A stretch of 64,000 nucleotides of DNA from Hormiphora californensis (taxonomy: Eukaryota > Ctenophora > Tentaculata > Cydippida > Pleurobrachiidae), in assembly GCA_020137815.1 (NCBI GenBank), contig CM035358.1:1201356-1265355 (forward strand), in the 5' to 3' direction. The first letter of the stretch is position 1; every line of letters starts with the position of its first letter. The translations under genes were made by a program, and so were the position numbers. The notes under the pieces are model-generated. The model was not told the DNA's origin, made no database searches, and worked only from the letters and a program-made list of their open reading frames with translations. Positions 13,501 to 25,500 of the stretch are shown here, one piece after another.

Positions 13501-16500
13501 GGGGATTGAGGGGGATTGAGTTTACGTACTCCCCCTGCTAGCTATACCTCTAGTCGACGCCATACTTTCTCCTCTAATTGACTTTAATAAAATCCATTAA
13601 TTGAATGAATCCTCCCTGTGTCGAACAGCAGGGAAGCTGTCCCAACAAGGGCGCCACCCAACTACCACGCCTTTAATTAACCTAATTAACTCCTTTAATT
13701 GACCTAATTAACTTCCATCCAGGTGTAAGGAGGGGTATTATGATTTCTCGGTGTCAGGGTGCAGGAGGTGTAACTGCAATAGTATTGGTGGGAATAACCA
13801 GTGTGACCAAAAGACAGGTAACTTACATTAGCGTTATCCGTATTTTAGAATTGGTACTGATTGAGGACAATTGAGAGGTTACAAAAAGCCATCAACTCAC
13901 TCCCCTGTCAATTATGATAACCATATTGTTGTAATTAGTAGAGGGGTTGTGTACAAAAGTTATTAAACTGCTAACACCTTTAGTAGAACAAGAAAGTTGG
14001 TTTGCACCACGGGGACAGGTAGCACACACTAGCTGCGATATAAGTCCACTTAAATGCAATTGATAATAAGCAGGAACCGACCGAATCAGGAAATACTGGT
14101 CCCTGATTGGCTGATAACCAGTCACGTGACCTAAATAACGAGTTCTGATTGGCTGTTTACTTGTTTCGGTCGGTTCCTGATAATAAGGGATCATGCTGCT
14201 CCAAGTTTTGCTACTTTTTAACAGCTGTTTAGCTCTTCTTTGCACGGCCCTTAAACTGTTTGTGACGTTTTCCTAATGTTTATCTAACACGTCATGTGTG
14301 TCAAATACTCAGAGCGAGTGTTTGTAGGTTTGTCCCCAAGTGACGTGTGTGTGTAACAAAGTGTAACATAACCCCGTCTAGACGCCCCTAAATTTATCTC
14401 CGCATTGCGGACTCCCCTGCTACTGCACAGAGCTGTCAAGATAGAGAGTGGAATTTCCTGTGGGCACCCTCTTTTCCCTCTTTTATCTCTCGAGAATATT
14501 CTCAGACTACAGACTAGCATAATTTAACTGCTTAGCAACCCTTTTCTGCTCTAGAACATACCCGCAATATTCCTCACACAGCCACCCTTCTCCCCATTCT
14601 CTGTCTAACGTTTCACCCCCGTCCAAAGATAGATCACTAAGATAGATCCCTGCTATGATAGAGCCATGAGCCTCCCTTCCCCTGTTCAAGAGTTGAAAGG
14701 ACCCGTTCCCTTCGTCAACCCCAAACCCAGTAGGTAACTAACATATTCTAACCCACTCTTTATTTCAGGTGAATGCAGGTGCAAGGAGAATGTTGAGGGT
14801 AACAACTGTATGTCCTGTATCCCCGGCTCCTTCGCCCTCCAACAGAGCAACCCAGACGGGTGTCAGGCGTGTTTCTGTCATGGTCATACTGATATCTGTG
14901 AGGCAGATACAACATTCACCCCTACCAGGATAGCCAATACACCTGCTAGTGGGGACACCGCCATGACAAAGGTACTTAGTTATCCGCCCCCTCCTCCCCT
15001 GGTACTCGTTACAAGGCAGAACTAATTAACTAATTAACAGAACTAGTTTATGATAAAAGAAAGGACTTTCCTTGCTCAAAGATGGTACAAACAATTCAAA
15101 TTAACAGTCCCCCCTTCAGTTGATTGCTGGTGATGAGGGAGACCTCTACCAGAGTGGATCTAGGATCCACAACCAGGGTTCAACCAGCGCCATTACAGTG
15201 TGTCTAGTGCAACCGGAACAGTTTACTGGAGATCACAGGGGCAGTTACCTGACTGATCTGGAGTTTAGATATCTTACTAGGGGAGGTGAGTGGTTTAGAT
15301 ATCTTATAGGGGAGGTGAGTGGTTTAGATATCTTACTAGGGGAGGTGAGTGGTTTAGATATCTTATAGGGGAGGTGAGTGGTTTAGATATCTTACTAGGG
15401 GAGGTGAGTGGTTTAGATATCTTACTAGGGGAGGTGAGTGGTTTAGATATCTTACTAGGGGAGGTGAGTGGTTTAGATATCTTACTAGGGGAGGTGAGTG
15501 GTTTAGATATCTTACTAGGGGAGGTGAGTGGTTTAGATATCTTACTAGGGGAGGTGAGTGGTTTAGATATCTTACTAGGGGAGGTGAGTGGTTTAGATAT
15601 CTTACTAGGGGAGGTGAGTGGTTTAGATATCTTACTAGGGGAGCACAGTGGCCTTTTGGTGGTCACTAAGAATTTGACGAAAATTTTCTTTTGCACCTAT
15701 CTGGTAGCTTTTTTGACGTAGAATCAAATGCACCCCTCACTCATGCCTTGATTTTTTGAGGAAAGTGGTTAGGATGTGGTTTACGTGTTGGTAGGATGTG
15801 GTCAGATTGAGTAAAGGGGGTTATCCCCGGGTTAGCATTGTAATTTGTATGGTAATTGTGGTTAACTTTCCTTTCTTTCCAGGATCAGATTCGTCTGTGG
15901 ATGAAGTTAACATAAAAGGGGAAACCTACACTCTCACCCTGATACCCCGAGCAAACCCTGTAAGTAACCACAAGAGATGTAAAAATAAACCGTTTCCGGA
16001 ATCTAGGGATCATGTTTTACAATTTGAACATGTCAATAATTCGTCCCTTATTCTCAGGGTGACAATTACTCTATCCTTCTGCACCAATCAGCATCCTGGC
16101 TGCTAACCAAGAACGACCAATCAGTTGTTCGGAGCGACAAAATATCCGCCATCCAGTTTCAATCTGTTATTGGAAACATCGTTGAGGTGAGTTGCTTTGT
16201 ATGGGTATCACGTGACATGAAACTCCATATTTGGGTATCACGTGACATGCAACTCCATATATGGGCATCACGTGACATGCAACTCGGTATATGGGCATCA
16301 TTTGATAGATCTCAACAAACTAACCTCTCTCTCTTTAGATCTCCATCTGTGTAAGCATCGCCCCACAAGAGTCCTTCGTTCTGAGTACCTTCAGTATTGG
16401 AGCTGCTGAGAAGAAGGCGAGTAGGGGAAGTGAAACCGCTATGAACATGGAATCTTGTACCTGTCCCATGGGCTACACTGGCAGGTAATTATCGGACAAT

Positions 16501-19500
16501 GAATCACTTGGATAGTTGGTCCGTTCCTCTTTACAGTTTGAGATGATGAATTAGGACACCACACTTCTTATCTGCCTTGGTAATGAAATTCCCCCTCTGC
16601 GCTAGCTCACGGAGGGGTAATAATATCGCTTGTACGGCGGAAAAAAAATTCCTGTGTCCAAACTACAAAACAGAAAGTTCTAATTTTTTGAACATACCGA
16701 GGAAATTGTCTGAGCTACCATTACATACCGGAATTTTTCGATATTTTGGCCATTAACACTGTTTTTGTTTTTGGAAAACTATGAAGATGCTGGAATTTGG
16801 CTACAAAAACCTTCAGAAATGTGCAAAATGCCATTCCAAAGGTATTAGAGGTGGATTCATTGATAACTAAGCTATAGTCGAGTCAGAAAAAATTCCACAA
16901 GATTGGAATTTTATGCCCATATAAGGAGTTATGCGACACACCTCTGTTGTTAAACATGTGGTGTAATCGCTACCGGTCGTTACTTTCTGTAGAATTCAGG
17001 TCCTGGTTACTATACAAACTAGTACCATACGTTTTAGATAGGTTTTAGACAAGTTTTCGATAACTTTTTATGAGAAGGTCCCGTAAATTTTCATTTTTAG
17101 GTAGGCGGTATTGTCACCCCTATATGCAATAATAGGGGTGACTTCGTAACCAATTATCTGCCCCAGTTTTTATAAGAGGACTTTTACTACAATAATCCCC
17201 TTATTTCATGTTATGTAACCCCTCCCTTCTTCTTATTTCATGTTATGTAACCCCTCCCTTCTTCTTCATTCCTCCATGCTGTATATCTATCCTCCCTCCC
17301 CTCAGTTCCTGTGAGAGGTGTGCTGAAGGATACACCCGGGAGGATCCCTCTCTAGGCCGTCTCAGTCAGTGTGTGCCGTGTAACTGTGAGGGGTACAGTG
17401 ACATCTGTAACCCTGATACGGGGCTGTGTGAGGACTGCAAGTACAACACTGCAGGACATAACTGTGAGGTAATTAGGGGGATTTAATTAGCGAGTAATTA
17501 GCGAGATATTAGTTATAGTGCTGCTGTCAAAATCTAAAACTATGCTATGCTAAATCTTCCTCCACAACCCCACTCAAACCCCTTCCCCACCAGGTATGTA
17601 AGGAGGGCTATTATGGGACTCCTGGGTACGGTAACCCACGAGCCTGTAGACAGTGTATGTGCCCTGAGGCTGACAGGAGTTTCTCCAATACTTGTGAGAT
17701 ACAGGATGGGAGGATGGTGTGTACCAACTGTACCGAGGGGCATACTGGTGAGTGGGGGAGTGTGTTTGTGTTTCACTGGGAGTGTTTTTGGAGGAGTGTT
17801 GTAGGGGTGTTTAGTGTGTTTGGAGGCATACTGGTGAGTCAGTGAGTGTAATTGGGGAAGTGTTTAGGGTGTGTTTGGGGGTGTACTTGTTTTACATCTT
17901 CTTTCAATTATTTTTCAAACCACTACTATCTCAGGTGACCGATGTGACGTGTGTGCGGACGGGTATTTCGGAGAGCCAGGACACTCCAATCCCAACCAGA
18001 AGTGTACCGCTTGTACCTGTAATGGAAATATCGGTAAGCAACACACAGTTGAAACTGTACCTTACAGAAGCTTTCTATGATTATTTCACTAATTTCATTC
18101 TTAGTTTGTTCCTCTTTTCTTTCTCCGTCGCTCCCCAAGAATACCAATCCCCCCCCCATTTCCCCATCCTTCCCCGATATCACATCTCCTTCCCCTTCCT
18201 CTCCCAACAACTCGCCCTTCCCCTTCCTCTCCCAACAACTCACCCCTTCCCCAGATCCCATGGTGACAGACAACTGCAACACGGTTACTGGCCAGTGCCT
18301 CAAATGTATAGGAAACACAGCTGGACGGCAGTGTGAGGAGTGTGCCAGGGGCTTCTTTGGTGATGCCATCACCGCTAAAAACTGTGCAAGTATGTCATAA
18401 ACTTCATAAAATTGTGATAAACTTCTCAGCCGTTCCATTGAATGTCGAATGTTGGTCCTAAAATGACATTGTCCTACTCTTTGTTTTGTCCCCTGTGTCC
18501 TACTAACTAGTGGACACGGAAAAGGGTGGCAAATGTTATTCTGAGATAGAAACCCCACCCATGCATATACCGGGCTGTGTGTGTAAGTGTGTCACCGCGG
18601 GACCGCCAAATTACATACCTCTGCAGCTGTAATTGTCCTAACTTGATTTTTGCACAGCTTTGCTGCTTCTTCCCCTGGTGCCCATATTTGGAATAATCAG
18701 GTTTGGTGAACTGACTTTTTGTAACGCGCCGCCGACATGCGCTTTGGAACAAGTGAAAATGCAGGTTTCAGCAGTAGGACCGCGCGTGAAGGAGCTAGAT
18801 GTGTGTAACCGCGCGAAAATCTTGACTATTTTGGCAGTTATTTTGAACATTTCAGGACTAACTTAGATTAACTAACGGTTACCAATTCTTTCAGAGTGTG
18901 TATGTAATGGTGATGGTAGCTACAATCCCTATCTGTGTGATGCCGAATCGGGACAATGTGACTGCAAACCTCACGTTGAGGGAACTCAATGTGACAGGTA
19001 AAGATATTTACAAGAAAGCTCCCCTAGTGTTGGGAAATGGGATATTTTACCGCCCTATTCCTTACTGTTTCCCTGACAAATCACCCCACCTCTGTCCTCC
19101 CTCACCACCAGATTTTACCATACAATTAAACCCCTAATAACAATATAATCTCCCACCTCACAGATCTATTTTCCTAGCCATTACCCCCCCTCACCCCCAT
19201 ATTACACCTATCGAACTATCTCCTCTAGAATTATGGCCCTATTCATTCAACCCCCCCCCTTACCTCCAGATGTAAAGAAGGCTACTACAACCTAGACTCA
19301 GGAATTGGCTGTCTGTCATGTAATTGTGATCCTCTTGGTGCTCTCTCACCCCAATGTGGCGAGGATGGGACATGCGAGTGTAGACCTGGTTACTTTGGGT
19401 TGACGTGCAGTGAGTGCAGTGTTAACCACTATTATAGCGCTGAGGAGGGGTGTGTGCCTTGTAATTGTGATAAAGACGTGAGTTACATTTTATTGACACA

Positions 19501-22500
19501 TTTCGCGTATTCCCTCTTTTAATAATTTCAGTATTATCTCCCCCCGTCCCCCCCCCCCCCGGCCGCCCTCCCCTCACCATTATACTATTCCCTATTCTAC
19601 CCCTATTATATCTCAGACTATATCTCACTTTTCAGGGTTCAGAGTCGCTGCAGTGTGACGGTGATGGTCAGTGCCCCTGTAAGGGGACTGTTCAGGGACG
19701 GCAGTGTGACATGTGCCCTCGAAATATGGTCAATATTACTGCTGGATGTGTCAGTAAGTTTAAAAAGGGTTTTAAAAAACAGCATAACTTACTAAGTTAT
19801 CCTGCTTTTTTAAAACCCACTTTCCTGTCTTGTTCGGGCTTTCCAGCATTTTCCTGGTCCAAAACCCTTTCACCTCAGTCTTCTCCATTACCTTTCTTTG
19901 TCTTCTTCCTCAATTCCTCATATTGTCCCCTCCCCATTGTCATACTGCATGACTGTTACATACTGCATGACTGTTACAGAACGTGTTACAGTAACAGATC
20001 ACGTTCTGCCTTGTTCCGAGAGTGCAGTCTTTTGTGAGACAACATCCCCATCATTCTGTCTATCCCATCCCCTCAGATTGTCCGGATTGTTACTCTCTGG
20101 TTGAGAGGGAGGTAGATGCCCTGAGAGAACAACTCAAAGAACTGAGGGATGTAATGGCCAACACAGACGGCTCTACCATTGAGGTACAATTGTGTACATT
20201 ACCTACTGAGAGGATGATACTGATCACTAACTTTATTGCCCCTTCCTTAGTATCAATCTCCCTGAAAATGATCCATCCCCCTTGTCTTCAGCCTAGTCCG
20301 GATTTCAAGGCCAAGATTCAGGAAGTCCAAGAAGTGGTACAGGCAGCGTTTGACAAGGCAACTGAGAGTGCAGCAATGGCTGGGCAGCTTGAGGTTGCTA
20401 AGAAGAAGATAGAGGATCTTATCAAGGAGCTGGTGAGACATTGATCACTGCAGGGTGTATGTTGAGCTATTGACACATTTTCCTCTTGTAAAAGTAACTG
20501 GAACCAAAGGCGACCTCCCAAATGTCAAATTGCTCTCGGGTACGCCCTTTTACCTCTTACCACAATTCTTTGCTAATTCTCTAACCCGACCAGACGAATG
20601 ACAACAAAGAGAGTGGGGCAGTAATGGCAGATATTGGGAGGACGGTTGCCAGTACAGAGGACAAGTTGGCTGATGCATCTGACACCATTGACTATGTGAG
20701 TTGTATCTTTACTACTCCTCTGTATCAAGATCCATTCCCACTCTCTATAAAATTTAGATGTGAATCCTCAGGATACACCCTTCTAAAACCAACACCCCCC
20801 CAGATTTCTGGCCAGCTGGAGGAGGGAGTTAAGATGTTACTAGAAGAGGGAGCAGCTGCTCTGGAGAGAGCGGAGGAGAACATGAACACGCTGTCAGAGG
20901 AAAACAAGGAGATGCAACGAAAAGCCCAGCAAGCCATGGCCATTGCTCAGAGGCAGCAAGAGGAATCAAGGGATGCCGTAGAGAAGGCAGACCAGGCTTT
21001 ACAGTTGGCAGAGAGTGCACTTGACAATGCTAAAACTGCCCGGACTACACTACGTGACACCAAGGTAACAAATAACTGCCTGACAATTCACATCCCACAC
21101 CTCGCCCTTGTTCGACCCTGTCTCACCGCGCCCGCTCTGATTTCAATCCCTTCAAAATACACATTCGAAGGCAATGTACCCCATTATATCTTATACTATT
21201 TTCCAAATATATATCTCCATATCTCTACACCAGGTAAAGCTGGACACCCTAGTGGATGAAGTTGGAGAGATTAGAGAGGAGTATGAGCTTGCTAAGAGTG
21301 CCGCTGATAACTACATCGGGGAAGCGGAGGCTACACTAGCCCAGGCCAAATCATTATCTGATCAAGTGAGTATGGTTTAGTGTGGTTTAGTTATTGCTAA
21401 CTCATTATCTGATCGAGTGATTGTGGTTTAATGTGGTTTAGTTATTGCTAACTCATTATCTGACCAAGTGAATGAGTAGTAAATATGAGGAATGTTACAT
21501 CTTGCTAGCTTCTGCAATCTGCAAGGTTAATACCCCCTCGCTTTCTAAAATTGAACTACCTCCATCCCTCTCCAGGCATGTAACGCGGGACCAGATATAG
21601 ATCTCTCGGGGCTAAAGGAGAGTCTGAGGAACCTTGACAGAAAAGCAAGCAAGGCCTTATCGGACGCTCAACAACTAAAGAACAGCGCCGACTTGGTAAA
21701 CTCAGTTTTTATCTTTAAATTGTCATGCGTGTACTGTGTAGCATTTAGATAGAAACGACTCAAGAGAGACCAAAAATCGTGAAATATCTGATTTGGGGTT
21801 TGGACTTTGGTAGCTCATACCCAAGTTATCAACTTCACCTTTAGATTCTCGATGAAGCTGATGAGACGATAGGACAAGCAGAACAGCTCCTAACTGACTC
21901 TGAGAGTACAGGCACCCAGATGTCTCAGCTGAAGAAGGCAGCTAAACTAGCCCTCAGGGAGTCCGAGGCTGCTGTTGAGGAATGTACGGATCTCATTGAA
22001 GGTAAGAAACGGAATCCAAGATAAGTAGGCACTATAGCATGCACAGGAGCCACTATTTCAAATTCTGTTTTGTAGAAGGTAAGAAACGGGAAAGGCTTTA
22101 ACACTCACAGGAGTCTGAACTAGTTTATCTGTTCACTGTATTTGGGACCGTTTCATAAGCACTTTTCTCCAATCTCTCGACTTAAACCAGGCACTTCCCC
22201 CTTTTTTATAAGCAGTTAAGACTAAAGACGAAAATTCAGAATTTAAAGACTATATCTCATCACCATGGCTATGGCAGCTTCACATTTCAAGTTAAATCAA
22301 GTGACTCATAAAGACAGCACCCAATGTCACCCAAAACAATAACAGCTAACACCAGAATTATATTCTGATCCTGCCTCCCCTCCTCTTTGATCCGGGGGTA
22401 TCGGAGGGAGCTGTACCGGCAGAGAAATGTCCTGAGCTGAACTGCAAGGGTGCCAATATCGTACTGCCGCTTAACTAAATTGGTGGGGTTGGTAGTATGA

Positions 22501-25500
22501 GAAGGAATGGTGGGAATTAGTGGTTCAGAGTTCTGATTTATGACGTCATAATTACCAGTGACGTATTCACCAGTATTCTGCTCCTCATTATGAGATGCTG
22601 TTTCCATGGTTACTAGTTCAACACTTCTTCGGTTCTGTCTATTCCCACTAGTATCCTCGAACTCATGAGACAACCTCTGTCTCGGACACCCCTCCCTACA
22701 CCACCATGCCCCCTCAGCACGTGCTTGTATCAGCTCAGTGATTGCACGTGCACGATCCTCCCCCAGCGTTGGTATCTCCCTGTACAGCAGCTCCTGTAAA
22801 AATGGCCGCATTGCTGGGCAACATAATACCGCTCTGAGAGATCGATATAGGGCCGGTGTAATACACTTCACTAGACTGTCCCTGTTTTGTTGGTCCATAC
22901 CGGAGAATACTGTTACAATATTGCGGAGGTGCACTTCAGTGCGAGAGGGCCTCTCACAGAAAATGTCATAAGCAGGGAGAATGGCTAGCTGGAGTTTGGG
23001 GCTGTCTAAGTTATACAGTGGCCAATCTACTGCACCTGGAAATAGAGTTTTATAAGGTATACATTCCAACCTTCCCTGAAGACTTAAAAAGTATATCAGT
23101 CGCACCCGAGCATTCCGGTAAATCGGGGTCCGACTGTAAAATATGTTACCTGTACAGAGGTATGCAGTCATGATGTTGAATGTCGCTTCCACATCCACAG
23201 CACTTTTCTTACCCACCACCACCGATACAAGCAAGGAAACAAGAAGCAGCATCTAAAGGTAACAATTATGTGGTAACAATTATACACGAAGGAAAAACTA
23301 CCGTTTAGTATAGCAATTTTACTACAATTTTAGCTGAAGTTTGTTATGTACTAAACAGAAAGAGCACTCCAAATGGTAACTGATATTAGGTCAAAGAGAG
23401 TCAAGATGAGGTAACTGATACTTCTAAACACAAAATGGTTTTGTGATAGGTTCAAACGACAGAAAAGGGTTCACGATGTGCAACAGGTGTTTTTCTCAAC
23501 GTTATAAACATCTCGGAAATAGAGGTGAGACCCTTCTTCGCTGCAATGGTGTCACTTTAACTGATACTAACGATCTAGGATCAGGGGGAGGAGGATGGGG
23601 GAAAAAGCAGGATGGGGGAAAGAAAATGTGTTCAGAAACACAGTGGATCAGTCATTAGAAACCCTTACCTGATCATCAATCATGACTTCGTGTCAAATGG
23701 GTATCTTAGTTATAATACTGAATGTTAAAATTAAATTAATTATATGAATCCATGCGGCATGCAATGAATTGCAAAATAGCCAATCAGTAATCATGCAGGC
23801 TAACTTGTGATACATATAAGCGTGGATGCAGGCTCTTTCTCGCACTGAACGAAACTTCAGCGTAAGGCCCTGCATCTCCCCATCTACTTGTAGTACAAGT
23901 TGTACAAAATGGCTGCTAATTAATTAATTAATTAATTAGTGTCTGTTACCTGGCTCGATAACTTCATCATCAACATCATCATCATCAAATTCAACAACTC
24001 TGTAGCTCACAGATGCACTATCCCCTGAAGTGAATATAAAGCTCTCCAACACATCGCCACCCCAGTACTCCGTACATTCCTGTTCATCTTCAAAACTCAT
24101 CGCTAGCAGATCCACTTCATTGACACTTATCATGAGGTTGGTGGAGTTCTTGGCAATTGTCCAGGTTTTGTTGACTTCATCAGGAGGGTCTGCCTCCAAG
24201 GGGAACAATGAAACATAATGAAACTCTCCCGAACAATGCTCTACTGTGTACTTTTCAACATTTTTGAACTGGATTTTTATCCGACCAATCGGCAAACCAG
24301 AGCTGTTTTTCAGCTTTATTATGATCTGTGGGAAGGTTTAAATATTTAGATCGGTGGTTTACACAATTATTATTACACTATCATACTAGTTTATTAGTGC
24401 CAGCTGGTAGCCCCTATGGCCTAGAGGGAGGAGATATTCGCGACCATGGGGCCTGGCAGCATGGTACCATCTTGGTTACTAAGTCGCCCCTATTATCCGT
24501 GAGCTTGTGCGGAGGGGTAATTTCATTACCAAGGTACCATGATCATGTGGTCCAATCATATATGTAGTATACCTTGTCCTCAGAGCTCCTTTCGGAAGTT
24601 GTCTTTATTTGCAGGTATTGAGTTGTCTCATTGAACGTAATATTTTCATTTTTAACCACATCCAGCCAAACAGAACCTGTGATATGAACAATTATTGGGG
24701 TCATGCTCCTTGCAGAGAATCGGGACTTGCAATGTTGATGAACCAGGCAATTATGAATATTCAAACAAAATAAGTCGTAATTGAATCCCCCTACCACTAA
24801 TAAAACGAACCTTGTGACGCTGACAGGAGTGTAGTAGAGAGTAGGACCAATAGCAAGTTGCTGTTATACATTCTGTATTATGAGAAAATTAAATGGTGGA
24901 ATTATATCTGACATCTGTTATTGAGAAAGGATGCATGTACAAATTACAAGCGAGTTGCCATTTGCTAACCCTTAACTTGTCTAGCAATTCAACTAAAGAG
25001 CCAGGGAGATCAAATAATAAGCATAGTTTTGTAGTAAGACTATAAGAGGTGGTCGCTAATCTCTCTTGGCTCCTCTGCAGTGGTTAATGAATAATGAACG
25101 ACATAAAATTGACAAAAGCATCGCCATTTTGCTCTACCACAACTAACTAAACGCATCAACGATTAGAGGACTAAATGATCTAGCTAGGCCTAGTGCTCTA
25201 CTACTATAATAGTTCCACTGGCAGTTCTAGATATAATTACATGGACAAAGGGGAGGCCCCTTTCCTCCATTGTCGAACAAGTTCTTTTATTTAGAAGCAC
25301 TATGCCCTTGGCTAGAGTCAATTGTGTATCAAAGGATGAGTCCTGGTGGAAGTGGAACAAAACAAAGCCTGCCACAACTAGACATATTTACCTTCTAGTC
25401 TATATCAGTTTATTCCTCCCAATATCTCTCTCTTTGAAATGGCAAAGTATGATCTATTAAAAGCTTAACTTTACTCCTTTGAAGCACATGTTCAACAGTA

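Larger units (their letters stand above)
8825..14971 (+). other. LE modules between domain IV-B and L4
   Basis: The exons are 8825-8981 (end of domain IV plus CDCHLIGS...[15 protein letters not shown]), 9136-9252, 9433-9592, 13723-13817 and 14769-14971. The modules include [38 protein letters not shown] and the L4-split [10 protein letters not shown]. The first of these is the same LE type that follows domain IV in beta chains (GGQCxCRxNVVG). The fourth has the CFCxGHxxxC form of the gamma LE interrupted by L4. The 4.1-kb intron 9593-13722 holds a foldback element, a damaged duplicate of the next exon and a retrotransposon fragment. Confidence 0.93.
14900..16484 (+). other. Laminin domain IV type A (L4) exons
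   Basis: The exons are the end of 14769-14971, then 15120-15285, 15883-15959, 16058-16186 and 16339-16484. Supporting segments include [52 protein letters not shown] and the exit motif [12 protein letters not shown]. The exit motif is the signature of L4 resuming its split LE in gamma and alpha chains. The second exon ends exactly where a 30-base minisatellite begins, so many copies of its GAG/GTGAGT donor follow. The domain lies between CFCHGH and SCTCPMGY, as in gamma 1. The L4 core is diverged, and its identification rests largely on position and edges. Confidence 0.85.

Noticed and set aside
15304-15721. Open frames of [10 protein letters not shown] repeats (plus) and [10 protein letters not shown] repeats (minus)
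   Set aside because: Products of the 30-base minisatellite; only the first donor is needed for the laminin frame.
25190-25375. 61-codon minus-strand frame in the laminin intron
   Set aside because: No signal peptide, domain or splice partner; probably chance.
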